Below are positions 21,301-32,400 of a DNA stretch of 64,000 bases, piece after piece (position 1 is the stretch's first letter; each line of letters begins with the position of its first letter). Both the position numbers and the translations under genes were made by a program. The stretch is from Xylocopa sonorina. Lineage: Eukaryota; Arthropoda; Insecta; Hymenoptera; Apidae. The stretch lies in contig NW_027490127.1 in assembly GCF_050948175.1 (NCBI RefSeq), positions 434,001 to 498,000 on the forward strand, given 5' to 3'. The notes under the pieces are model-generated. The model did no database searches and was not told where the DNA came from. It worked only from the letters and a program-made list of their open reading frames with translations.

Positions 21301-23340
21301 ATGGAGTTTGCAGATGTCTACGTATCATAGCAATGGAGTTCTAATGCTACTTAAATCGCGATATCGCATCTCATTTCTATGTTTCGTGATAAGATATAAT
21401 ATTCATTGTGGATTGTTATGTATACCTCATACTCACTACAAAGGAATGTAAATGCGACACTTCCTTGCTATTAAACAGCATTTGCAGATGTCTACGTATC
21501 GTAGCAATAGAATTCTAATGCCTTTTAAACCGCGATATCGCATCTCATTTCTAAGTCCCATGATAAGATATAATATTCATTGTGGAGTGTTACGTATACC
21601 CCGTATTCCGCTCAAAAGAATGTAAATGCGACACCTCCTTCCTAGGAAATAGCGTTTACAGATGTCTACGCATCGAAGCAATTGAGTTCTAATGCTTCTT
21701 ATATTGCGATACCGCATTTCATTTCTATGTTTCATGATAAGATATAATATTCATTGCGAAGTGTCATGTATTCCTCGTATTCACTTCAAAAGAATGTAAA
21801 TGCGACACTTCCTTGCTAGGAAATAGCGTTTGGAGATGTCTACGTATCGTAGCAATGGAGTTCTAATGCTTCTAAAAATGCGATATCGCATTTCATTTCT
21901 ATGTTTCATGATAAGATATAATATTCATTGCGACGTGTTATGTATACCTCGTATTCACTTCAAAAGAATGTAAATGCGACACTTCCTTGCTAGGAAATAG
22001 CGTTTGCAGATCTCTACGTATGGAAGCAATAGAGTTCTAACGCTTCTTCAAAAGCGATATCGCATTTCATTTCTATGTTTCATGATAAGATATAATATTC
22101 AATGCGAAGTGTCATATGTACCTTGTATTCACTTCAAAAGAATGTAAATCCGACACTTCCTTGCTAGGACTTAGCGTCTGCAGATCTCTACGTATCGTAG
22201 CAATTGAGTTCAATGCTTCTTAAAACGCGATATCGCATCTCATTTCTATGTTTCATGATAAGATATAATGTTCATTGTGAAGAGCCATGTATACCTCGTA
22301 TTCACTTCAAAAGAATGTAAATGCGACACTTCCTTCCTAGGAAATAGCGTTTGCAGATCTCTACGTATCGTAGCAATTGAGTTCAATGCTTCCTAAAACG
22401 CGATGTCGCATCTCATTTGTATGTTTCATGATAAGATACAATATTCATTGCGAAGTGTCATGTATACCTCGTATTCACTTCAAAAGAATGTAAATGCGAC
22501 ACTTCCTCGCTAGGAAATAGCGTTTGCAGATGTCTACGCATCGAAGCAATAGAGTTCTAATGCTTCTTGGAACGCGATATCGCATCTCATTTCTATGTTT
22601 CACGATAAGAATAATACTCAATGCGAAGTGTTACGCATACCTCGTATACACTTCAAATCAATGTAAATGCCACACATCCTTGCTAGAAAGTAGCGTTTCC
22701 AGATGTCTACGTATCGAAGCAATAGAGTTCTAATACTACTTAAAACGCGATATCTCATCTCATCTCTGTTTCATGATAATATATAATATTCACTGCGAAG
22801 TGTTATGTATACCTCGTCTACGCTACCAGTGAATGTAAATGCGACACTTACTTGCTGGGAAATAGCGTTTGCAGATGTCTACGTTCCGAAGCAATGGATT
22901 TCTAATGCTTCTTAAAACGCGATATCACATCTTATTTCTATGTTTCACGATAAGTTATAACATTCATTGCGATGTGTTATGCATACTTCGTCGACACTTC
23001 AAGTGAATGTAAATGCGACACTTCCTTGTTAGGGAATAGCGTTTCCAGATGTCTACGTAATGAAGCGATAGAGTTCTATTGCTTCATTTAACGCGATGTC
23101 GCAACTCATTTCAATGATTCATGGTAAATTGCAATGTTCTATGCAATATGTTACATTTGTCTGCATCTAGACTTTAGAAGGATGTGAATCCTATAGTTAC
23201 TTGCACAGTTTCCAGATCTCTACGTGTCCAAGCAACATATTTCTAATACTTCATACAGCGCGATGTCGCATCTCATTTCAACGTTTCAAAGAAAAGAACA
23301 TAAAATTATTATAATTATCTGCTTCTACTCTACAAAAGAA
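18301..23340 (+). repeat. Satellite B array, about 29 monomers
   Basis: Monomers of about 174 bp in plus orientation. From 18.3 to 19.2 kb they are of the older CCCACA type; from about 19.3 kb they carry the GCGACACTTCC and CTTAAAACG variants that dominate to the right. The last one or two monomers (23.1-23.34 kb) drift to subfamily A-like sequence (GATGTGAATCCTATAGTTAC, TCATTTCAACGTTTC). A higher-order duplication lies within. Confidence 0.92.
19365..22437 (+). repeat. Higher-order repeat, 1912 bp period (11 monomers)
   Basis: About 1.16 kb at 19365-20525 recurs at 21277-22437. The diagnostic variants recur in the same order: CCTAGGAAATGGAGTTTG (GGAG at 19391 and 21303), CTACTTAAATCGCGATATC, TTGTGGATTGTTATG and GAGCCATGTATACC. 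The offset of 1912 is two bases less than 11 x 174. Copies diverge after GTTCATTGCGAAGAGCC. Confidence 0.85.
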
Positions 23341-23530
23341 TGTGAATTCTATAGATCCAAGCAACAGGAGGACAGGCCCTCCACATTCTACTGGCTGCCC
23401 TGATGCGGGCAAAGTATTCCAGGGCCACTCGAACCGCGACCAGCATCTATCTTACACTCTATCCGATCATCGTCATGCGTTTTCCATTAAGCTTGCCGGG
23501 ATCAGTGATATTGATTCGCTCAATTTAAAT
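23341..23530 (+). other. Possible R1-like LINE endonuclease fragment
   Basis: The open frame includes QHLSYTLSDHRHAFSIKLAG. S-D-H-R-x near the end of an open frame is the last catalytic motif of AP-endonuclease domains in R1/RTE-type LINEs. Nothing else of the domain is convincing, and the stretch that follows is AT-rich and without coding. Confidence 0.25.
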
Positions 23531-24310
23531 TATTATTTTCTTTTTAAGTTTCTCGATTTTTTAGTTTCTCTCACGATATCGTCTATTTCGTTGTACCTTA
23601 CCCTTACAGTATGGTATATAATCTGTTGTTTGATATTTGTAGGATTTCCTCTTAATAAATGCAATGCGTCCACATATTTTCTTTCTCTTTCTCTTTAGTT
23701 ACATTGTTGTTATTTATGCTATTCACCCTCCACATTCCCTCTCTACACCATCTCGGAACAGGCGTTATACGATTACTTCATGATGGCGCCCGGTCTCGTT
23801 ACACCGAGATCGAGTGTTCTCTCTTGCATCGTTGATTTACATATGTTATGTATTGGAGAATATTTCCTCTTATTCTTTGTATTCTTCGAATGAAATTACA
23901 TTGACAGAAGTACGAGCTAGTTCTGCACGCCTATTTGAAACATCATTAAATCACCTTGTTAAACAATAATATATTAAATGTGATTTGGACTTTTAAATTT
24001 GAATTTATAAACATCTAACAAATAAATATGTTTTTCTTACTATTCATATCATTATACATTCAGTGATTTATTGTGTGCTGTGATTTGATATAGTAACTGC
24101 TTGATTATATTTTACAATGAACTTTGCGTACCAAACAGTGTTTTTACTCTTGATGGGAGTGGATAGTTCTTCGTTTTATATTCTTATATCGCATTGATTA
24201 TAAAAGTATATGATATCCTTTTTATGCAGGCATGTATAATTATGTGCATACAAATTCGCGATTAAGTAGCTATGTGTTCCAATTCAATTCCGAATAATGC
24301 ACTAAAAAGC
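23531..24310. other. Non-satellite AT-rich stretch, nothing recognised
   Basis: There are no satellite landmarks, no coherent coding frame and no repeat that I can see. It belongs to the 23.34-27.78 kb island that interrupts the satellite. Confidence 0.3.
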
Positions 24311-25316
24311 ATCCCAGATAACAAACGGCAAGATGGTAGCGACACCATGCCGGCACTATATTGCCACTTCCGAGGAGTGTCAACTGATTCGTAGTCATCT
24401 GTGACCGGATTCGTTAACTAAAATGCCAGAACGTGTTACCAGCACGTTCTAGACAAGCGAATCGCGCAGCACCAGCACCATGGTGGCACGCGTATCATCG
24501 CTCCATTCATGAATCTCCTCAGCAATGACGCAGGATCACATTTTGCAATGGGGAACCTGTGCTTTCATACAAATTAAAACCGTTAGATGTCAGTAGATGT
24601 TCAGCATATGAGTATTGATAGACATTTTGATAGTCGTTTTCCTATATTTATAGTTATTGACCGAGTCGTATATATTTCTTTCACTCCATCATGGATTAAA
24701 AATATTATTTATAAAAAAAATATTACTTATAAAATAAAAATTCATGCTGTTGCGTCTCTAACTTCGCCTTGTGTAATTTTTGAAATAACATGCTCTCATC
24801 GTATTTAATGTAACCCTCAATTGCATGAATTTGTAACGATAAATTGAAGAAAATATATGTAAAATAAGTGTATATATTTTTATGACAAAGTAATTATCGA
24901 CTTTATGGAAAAAATCGCCCTATCGAGCTAGTTTATGGAAAATAATAAAATCGAGTTCTTATATCTTTGTTTTGTGCCGGTGTATCTATTTTGGAATCAA
25001 AATAAATAAATTGCGCAGTTTAGTCATTTTTCATACTTGCTTATAATTTTTATGGAAACAGCTTCCCCATTAGTAAATGTCAGCCTACGCCACAACCACG
25101 CGTGTAACTATGGTGAGCTGATAGTGTCATTGCCACGGCCGTGTAGCCCGTGTGCTATATCTCCGTGCTTTAATAGTGCCGTGATACGAATGCCGCCCTA
25201 GCACTATCAGTATGACATTTCAAAAGCTGAGTAGGAGCACTGGCTTAGCACAGTTCTGCCACGGAATTCGTTCCATCCGTTGTCATTGGCGTGCCAATCG
25301 CTGGCTGTTTGGGATA
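24311..25316. other. Candidate non-autonomous DNA transposon, weak
   Basis: Two GC-richer blocks (about 24311-24560 and 25070-25316) flank an AT-rich core. The left end begins ATCCCAGATAACAAACGG. The right end in reverse complement begins ATCCCAAACAGCCAGCG. Only the first six bases match exactly and the rest match loosely, with no clear target duplication. The composition pattern suggests a MITE, but the support is thin. Confidence 0.2.
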
Positions 25317-25739
25317 TTGTAGTGGATGAGGCAGACTTGTTCCTTATCATCACCAAGGAGATGGATTTTCACTCCCCCCTTTTTGAATTTTTGGAATTAT
25401 TGTTTGGAATTTTTGCTGTTTCTGTATCTCTATGACCGCATTGTGGATTCAACTTATGTACGATCTTTTTGGTCTCCATCTTTTGTTACATGTAATATTA
25501 TATATGTGATGCACGTTTGTTATGTAATGCTCCGATTTGTAAGCCTCAGATTCTTTTATTCTTTGGTAAAGCAACTTATTCGATTAATATATATTTATTA
25601 GGCATAGATATAAACAATTAGAAGGATGTTATTAAAACACTATTAAATATGTTGTTGCAATTATATATTTAAGGTCTGATGATGTAGATGCAATTAATGT
25701 CCGATATTTTACGTGATCCAATTGACGTATCGAGTGAGG
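25317..25739. other. Non-satellite stretch, nothing recognised
   Basis: A 91-codon plus-strand frame at 25326-25601 is rich in F, L, Y and I, as expected from AT-rich DNA, and shows no known motif. It lies directly downstream (on the minus strand) of the RING-protein exons and may be intron or 3' flank. Confidence 0.3.
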
Positions 25740-26935
25740 CTATAAAATATAAAAATCTTTTACTATTCTTCGACTCCTTTCCATGTTAAAGGAATGATTA
25801 GTTCTGCAAGACAAGAAGCCTGAATTAGTGAGATATCTGGGAACATAAGTAATTTGTAAGTAACACATCTTATCTCTTTGAAATATTTGCCTTTGCATAG
25901 AATAGAACGTATAGATATAATTGCCTGTTTTGTACCCATTTCGGTCCAATTCTATTATAGCTTTTGAGCAGAAGTAATATTGATTATACTTGATTTTTGC
26001 AATAGTTCTTTGATTAACAGATTTTATTAACCTAGAATCATCATTTGAGGGATGTATCAATCTACTTTGTAGCTCCATCAGTTTCTTTTTTTGCTCGCTA
26101 CTTTCCATTTTCAGTTCTGTATACTTATCCTTTATCACCATCATATATGTTGCGTAAGATTACAATAACTTTTTGTCCTCAAATTTTGCTTTTGATTAAA
26201 TAAACGGAAATTAAAAAACAGTGGCACGTACCATTTCTTGGAAACGTTGTATCGTAATTTGCATTTGACTGTTTTGAAAGGCACGCACTTTACTTAACGT
26301 TTGCAATGATTCGGTTAGCGAAGTAAAGAAATATTCTACTTTCGAAATTGTTGGCTCTTGTAATTCTAAGGCAAATATATTCATCTGTCGACATCGTGAA
26401 CATTGTTTTTTGGCAACATTCTAGAAAAACAAATATACTATAAGTAAAATAATAAACATCATAATATTAAATTTAACTCTGTTCATCGTTGCCTTGTTGG
26501 ACACATCCATAACAATATACAGGGTGGAGCAGTAATAATTAGCACCTCAGATAGCCACGAAACTATAAGTTTCATAGTAGTTTTTGCTAATATAAAACTG
26601 CATAGTACAAAGGGCCTATCCGTTGATGAAAATAGTTTTTTTGTAAGTGGAGGTATGTTGGACATATGAAAGTTACCTTCATTTTTTAAAATGAATTGGT
26701 ATGTCCATTCTTCTGTAATACCATAGAGCATTTTAAAACAAGTTCAACGATCTGCAACATGAAGCCATTGAAGATTATAAAAAGTAAAGAAAGGCGATAA
26801 TACTCACGGTTTTGATAGTAAATGAAACATACGTATTGTAAACAGTGATGGAAGGCGTAATACTTACCGTTTACTTCACTGTGAATAAACACTTTTCGAA
26901 GGGCAATTCAATAGTTTGCAGCATAAGTTAAACAT
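25740..26935 (-). pseudogene. ZIP3/RNF212-like RING protein exons, probably decayed
   Basis: Exon 26420-26232 on the minus strand is bounded by TTTTCTAG and GTACGT and is exactly 63 codons without a stop. It reads AKKQCSRCRQMNIFALEL, then VEYFFTSLTESLQTLSKV and RAFQNSQMQITIQRF. The final RING Cys pair, followed by a two-Phe block and an A-F-Q-x-x-Q helix, is the layout of ZIP3/RNF212 meiotic SUMO/ubiquitin ligases. A second exon from 26129 continues in phase as DKYTELKMESSEQKKKLME, a charged coiled coil; its 3' end is unclear, no later than 25740. Upstream at 26935-26808 lie RING-like pieces in two frames: FNLCCKLLNCPSK, then YYAFHHCLQYVCFIYYQN. His and Cys ligands there appear replaced by Gln and Tyr, and a frame change is needed. 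A pseudogene is therefore more likely than a live gene. Confidence 0.45.
26232..26420 (-). CDS. Exon: end of RING and linker helix, ZIP3/RNF212-like
   Basis: This is the best preserved coding exon in the island: 189 bp, 63 codons, phase 0 at both ends. The acceptor is at 26421 (CTAG) and the donor at 26231 (GTACGT). CSRC supplies the last two zinc ligands of a RING finger. FFTSLTESL and KVRAFQNSQ match the conserved segment after the RING in RNF212-type proteins, which act on meiotic chromosomes to stabilise crossover sites. It splices in phase to the exon beginning at 26129. Being an exon of a live gene cannot be excluded; the damage lies in the upstream piece. Confidence 0.45.
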
Positions 26936-27775
26936 GATAAGATTAATATTGAAAAATCGGTTCGAATAAGTTTGGTTAGGGTGTTCTTTGTGTCGTCCAT
27001 TTTATAAGTTCTGAGCTGCGGATTCCTGAGGACAGCTCACAAAATTGTTGAACTATGGAAGATTATTATTGTGAATTTAAATCAAAAGGTAATTAAATTC
27101 CATTAGATTGTAAACAGATCTCAATGTTTCATTTTAGATAGTAAGATTAAATACTCATTACAAAACTACAGGAATGGATACATACCTCTCTGTTATTATT
27201 ATTTCATAAAGAATTATAATTGCAATTATATAGTTCATTACAATAGAAAATATTTCTCAGGAAATTCTATATATTAAATTAAAGAATTAAGTAAAACATT
27301 TTTAATAATTACAAATATGAAAAATACCTGAACATTCCAATAGAAAGATGTCTAAACAGGAGTTAGAAAGTCAAACATTCAATTTCAATTCCAGAATTCA
27401 TCTATAAAAGGTAAAATGTTTTGAAATCTTTAATTACAGTCTTTAATGCAAGCAGTTGGGGCAATATTTCAATTTTTAAGAAAATTGATGAAAGTCAACC
27501 ATTTTGAAGTGGTCAGAATCTTTGTCGTTTGAGCAATAAGTGAATAACAAATACTGCATGAATTCCCAGCTTAAAAACTTATGAATTAAATCCTATGCAG
27601 ACTCGTTTATCAGCGAGTTACTAAATAATAATCCACATTAAGTAATCGTTTTAGAACTTAAACGATTACATCTCGCATACTTTCAAGGATATCACAAGCG
27701 TGAAAAGTATGTGGTTTATCATAACTCTTCTAAAAGAACGGACGAAGCCAATAGAAATCTTTGTTGAAGTAAGCA
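26936..27775. other. AT-rich non-satellite flank, nothing recognised
   Basis: Possible 5' flank of the minus-strand RING-type gene. I find no open frame with recognisable content and no satellite landmarks until about 27776. Confidence 0.3.
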
Positions 27776-28420
27776 AGTTCTAAAGTTCTAAGCAACGCGA
27801 TGACGCTTATCTGCCTACGTTGCAGTTAGCAAGTAAGTCCTGAATTTCTATGACAGTCCGATGGAGCTCCTCACTATTAACGTTTCAAAGGAAGTACTAA
27901 AATTCTCAGTTCGACGTCTATAAGCTATGAGTGTTCCATATATTTATGTAAAGTGATGGTCCCTACAGTATATACAATTCAGAGTACGTAAGATGCAAAG
28001 TTCTATGCAACATGATGGCGCTTCTCATTTCTACATTTCATACTGAGCACTTTCTAATCTCTATGCATTGCGATGCACCTTCACAGTCCTACGTTTCAAA
28101 GTAATTCTGTGCAACAAGATGTAGTTCCTCAGTTTCATGATTCAAAACGAGTATGATGTAATGTTCTTTGCATCGCATTATGCTTAACTGCTTCTACACT
28201 TCGAAATGATGTGAATGCTACAGTCCCTTCAACGGAATGGCCCTTAATAGTGTCTACGCTTCAGAGCAATAGAGTTCCAATGCACCGTGCAACGCAATGG
28301 CGCGTCTCATTTCAACGTTAAAAAGTGAGTAAGCAGAAACATTCTATGCATCGTATTATGCTAATCTGCTTCTACAGTTCAAAGGAATGTAAATTACACA
28401 GTTCCTTACAACGGGTGAGA
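27776..28420 (+). repeat. Satellite A, very degenerate, plus orientation
   Basis: Scattered landmarks in plus orientation: CAACGCGATGACGCTTATC, GCATTATGCTTAACTGCTTC, CAACGGAATGGC, GTGTCTACGCTTCAGAGCAA. Spacing is irregular, and monomers are partly rearranged. This is the most eroded satellite in the window. Confidence 0.65.
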
Positions 28421-29435
28421 GGACGTTCTTGCTCTGTGACGTAGATACTATGAAGTGCCAACCCTTTGCAGTGAACTGCAGATTTCACAATCTTTGAAAT
28501 GTACAAACAGATGAGAATATTGTTATGCATAGAAGATTGCAGCTTACCTACTTTGAAACGTTGAAATGAGATACTTATTGTTTGCTTAAATGGAACTCCA
28601 TTGCCTTGACACGCAAACACAATCAAGTGCCATCCCGTTGCATGGAACTTTAGAAATCACGATCCTTCTAAAGTGTAGAAGCAGTTACGCATTAGCGCTA
28701 TGCATAGAAGATTACAAGCATTCTTAATTTGAAACGTTGAAGTAAGATGTGCAATCGCATTGCATGCAGCAATAAAACTGCATTTCCTTGGCACACACAA
28801 AATATGGAGCGTCATCATGTTGCATGGATAAGTCGAGTCCACATTCTCTTGAAATGCAGAATCACATAGGCATAATGGTACGTACAGAAGAGTACAGCTT
28901 ACTTACTATGAAACGCTGAAAGTGTTTGCGTCATTGCATTGCATGCAGCATTGGAACTCTATTGCATTGACACACAGCCCCATTAAAGAGCAATACTGTT
29001 GCATGCACTGTGGACTACATATGCTAACAAAGGTATAATATCAGATCAGCATAGTGCCATGCATAGAGGATTCCATCTTACTTACATTGAAACGCTGAAA
29101 TGAGTTGTACCATTGCATTGCATGAAGCATTAAAAATCTACAGCTCTGAAGAGCAGACACTATAAAGCGCCTTTAGGTTACATAGAACAGTAGAATTCAC
29201 ATTCTTTCAGATCGTAGAAGCAGCCAGCCATAACTCTATGCATAAAAGAATACAACTTATTTAATTTGGAACCCTGGAGTGAGATGCGCCATCATATTGC
29301 ATGGAGCATTAGAACTCCAACGGTTTAACCCGTTGACTCTTTGTAGCCACTCCTTGTTGCACGGAACTGTAGAATTTACATACTTCTGAAGAGTAGAATT
29401 TACATACTTCTGAAGTCAGTAGAAAATCTACTGAC
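28421..29435 (-). repeat. Satellite A, minus orientation, about 5-6 monomers
   Basis: Orientation flips at about 28420, directly after TCCTTACAACGGG. From there GACGTAGATACTATGAAGTG, CTACTTTGAAACGTTGAAATG, GCATTGCATG and AGAATTCACATTCTTTC recur every 170-178 bp. Confidence 0.8.
29369..29435. repeat. 24 bp tandem duplication plus perfect hairpin at A/B boundary
   Basis: GTAGAATTTACATACTTCTG occurs at 29369 and again at 29393 (period 24). It is followed at once by GTCAGTAGA (29415-29423), AAA, and TCTACTGAC (29427-29435), a perfect 9 bp stem with a 3 nt loop. Left of it the satellite is subfamily A; right of it, subfamily B. Confidence 0.8.
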
Positions 29436-32400
29436 ACGCATCGAAGCATTAGAACTCTATTGCTTCGAAAAGTAGACATCTAAAAACGCTATCCTTTGCA
29501 AGGGAGTGTGGCGCTTACATTCACTTGAAGAGTAGACGAGCTTATACATATCACTTCGCAATGAATATTATACCTTATCATGAAACATAGAAATGAGATG
29601 CGATATCGCGTTTTAAGAAGCATTAGAAATCCATTGCTTCGATACGTAGACATCTGGAAAACGCTACTTCCTAGCAAGGTAGTGTGGCATTTACATTCTA
29701 TTGAAGTGTAGACGAGGTATACATAACACTTCGCGATGAATATTATATCTTATCATGAATCATAGAAATGAGATGCAATATCGCGTTTTAAGAAGCATTA
29801 GAAAGAACTCTATTGCTTCGATATGTACACACCTGGAAATGCATTTCCTAGCAAGGAAGTGTGGCACTTACATTCTTTGGAAGTGTAGACGAGGTATACA
29901 CAACACTTCGCAATGAATATTATATCTTATCAAGAAACATAGAAATGAGATGCGATATCGCGATTTAAGAAGCATTAGAACCCTATTGCTACGATACGTA
30001 GACATCTGCAAACGCTATTTGCTAGCAAGGAAGTGTCGCACTTACATTCTTTTGAAGTGAATACGAGGTATACATGACACTTCGCAATGAATATTATATC
30101 TTATCACGAAACATAGAAATGAGATGCGATATCGCGATTTAAGAAGCATTAGAACTCTATTGCTACGATACGTAGACATCTGCAAACGCTACTTCCTCGC
30201 AAGGAAGTGTCGCATTTACATTCTTTTGAAGTGAATACCAGGTATACATGACACTTCACAATGAATATTATATCTTGTCATGAAACATAGTAGTGAGATG
30301 CGATATCGCGTTTTAAGAAGCAGTAGTACTATCATGCTGCGGTACGTAGACATCTGGAAGCGGATTTCCTAGCAAGGAAGAGTCGCATTTACATTCTTTT
30401 GAAGTGAATACGAGGTATACATGACACTTCGCAATGAATATTATTTCTTATCATGAAACATAGGTGTGAGATGCGATATCGCGTTTTAAGAAGCATTAGA
30501 ACTCTATTGCTTCGATACGTAGACATCTGCAAACGCTATTTCCTAGCAAGGAAGTGTCGCATTTACATTCTTTTGAAATGAATACGAGGTATACATGACA
30601 CTTCGCAATGAATATTATATCTTATCCTGAAACATATAAATGAGATGCTATATCGCGATATAAGATGCATCAGAACTCTATTGCTACGATACGTAGACAT
30701 CTGCAAACGCTATTTGCTAGCAAGGATGTGTCGCATTTACATTCTTTTGAAGTGAATACTAGGTATACATGACACTTCGCAATGAATATTGTATCTTATC
30801 ATGAAACATAGAAATGAGATGTGGTATCGCGTTTTGAGGAGCATTAGAACTCCACTGCTGCGATACTTAGACATCTGCAAGCGCTATTTTCTAGCAAGGA
30901 AGTGTCGCATTTACATTCTTTTGAAGTGAATACGAGGTATACATGACACTTCGCAATGAATATTATATCTCGTCATGAAACATAGAAATGGGACGCAATA
31001 TCGCGTTTTGAGACGCATTAGAACTCCACAGCTACGATACTTAGACATCAGCAAACGCTATTTCCTAGGAAGGAAGTTGCGCATTTACATTCTCTTGATG
31101 TGAATACGAGGTATACATAACACTTCGCAATGAATATTATGTTTTATCATGAAACATAGAAATTAAATGCGACACCGCGTTTTAAGAAGCGTTAGAACTC
31201 TATTGCTTCGATGCGTAGACATCTGCAAGCGCTATTTTCTAGCAAGGAAGTTTCGCATTTACATTCTTTTGAAGTGAATACGAGGTATACATGACACTCC
31301 GCAATGAATATTATGTTTCATCATGAAGCATAGAAATTAGATGCGATATCGCGTTTTAAGAATCATTAGAACTCTATTGTTACGATACATAGATATCTGC
31401 AAACGCTATTTCCTAGCAAGGAAGTGTCGCATTTACATTCTTTTGAAGTGAGTGCGAGGTATGCATGAAACTTCGCAATGAATATTATATCTTATCACGA
31501 AACATAGAAATGAGATGCGATATCGCGATTTAAGAAGCATTAGAACCCTATTGCTACGATACGTAGACATCTGCAAACGTTATTTGCTAGCAAGGAAGTG
31601 TCGCACTTACATTCTTTTGAAGTGAATACGAGGTATACATGACACTTCGCAATGAATATTATATCTTATCACGAAACATAGAAATGAGATGCGATATCGC
31701 GATTTAAGAAGCATTAGAACTCTATTGCTACGATACGTAGACATCTGCAAACGCTACTTCCTCGCAAGGAAGTGTCGCATTTACATTCTTTTGAAGTGAA
31801 TACCAGGTATACATGACACTTCACAATGAATATTATATCTTGTCATGAAACATAGTAGTGAGATGCGATATCGCGTTTTAAGAAGCAGTAGTACTATCAT
31901 GCTGCGGTACGTAGACATCTGGAAACGGATTTCCTAGCAAGGAAGAGTCGCATTTACATTCTTTTGAAGTGAATACGAGGTATACATGACACTTCGCAAT
32001 GAATATTATTTCTTATCATGAAACATAGGTGTGAGATGCGATATCGCGTTTTAAGAAGCATTAGAACTCTATTGCTTCGATACGTAGACATCTGCAAACG
32101 CTATTTCCTAGCAAGGAAGTGTCGCATTTACATTCTTTTGAAATGAATACGAGGTATACATGACACTTCGCAATGAATATTATATCTTATCCTGAAACAT
32201 ATAAATGAGATGCTATATCGCGATATAAGAAGCATCAGAACTCTATTGCTACGATACGTAGACATCTGCAAACGCTATTTGCTAGCAAGGATGTGTCGCA
32301 TTTACATTCTTTTGAAGTGAATACTAGGTATACATGACACTTCGCAATGAATATTGTATCTTATCATGAAACATAGAAATGAGATGTGGTATCGCGTTTT

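Noticed and set aside
26483..26731. 82-codon minus-strand frame between the RING-type exons
   Set aside because: It lies in the presumed intron, has no similarity to the flanking protein, and is hydrophobic as expected from AT-rich DNA.
29331..29345. TTTAACCCGTTGACTC resembling a piggyBac end
   Set aside because: It aligns with the ordinary satellite A segment around GACACGCAGACAC. No partner end or transposase is nearby.
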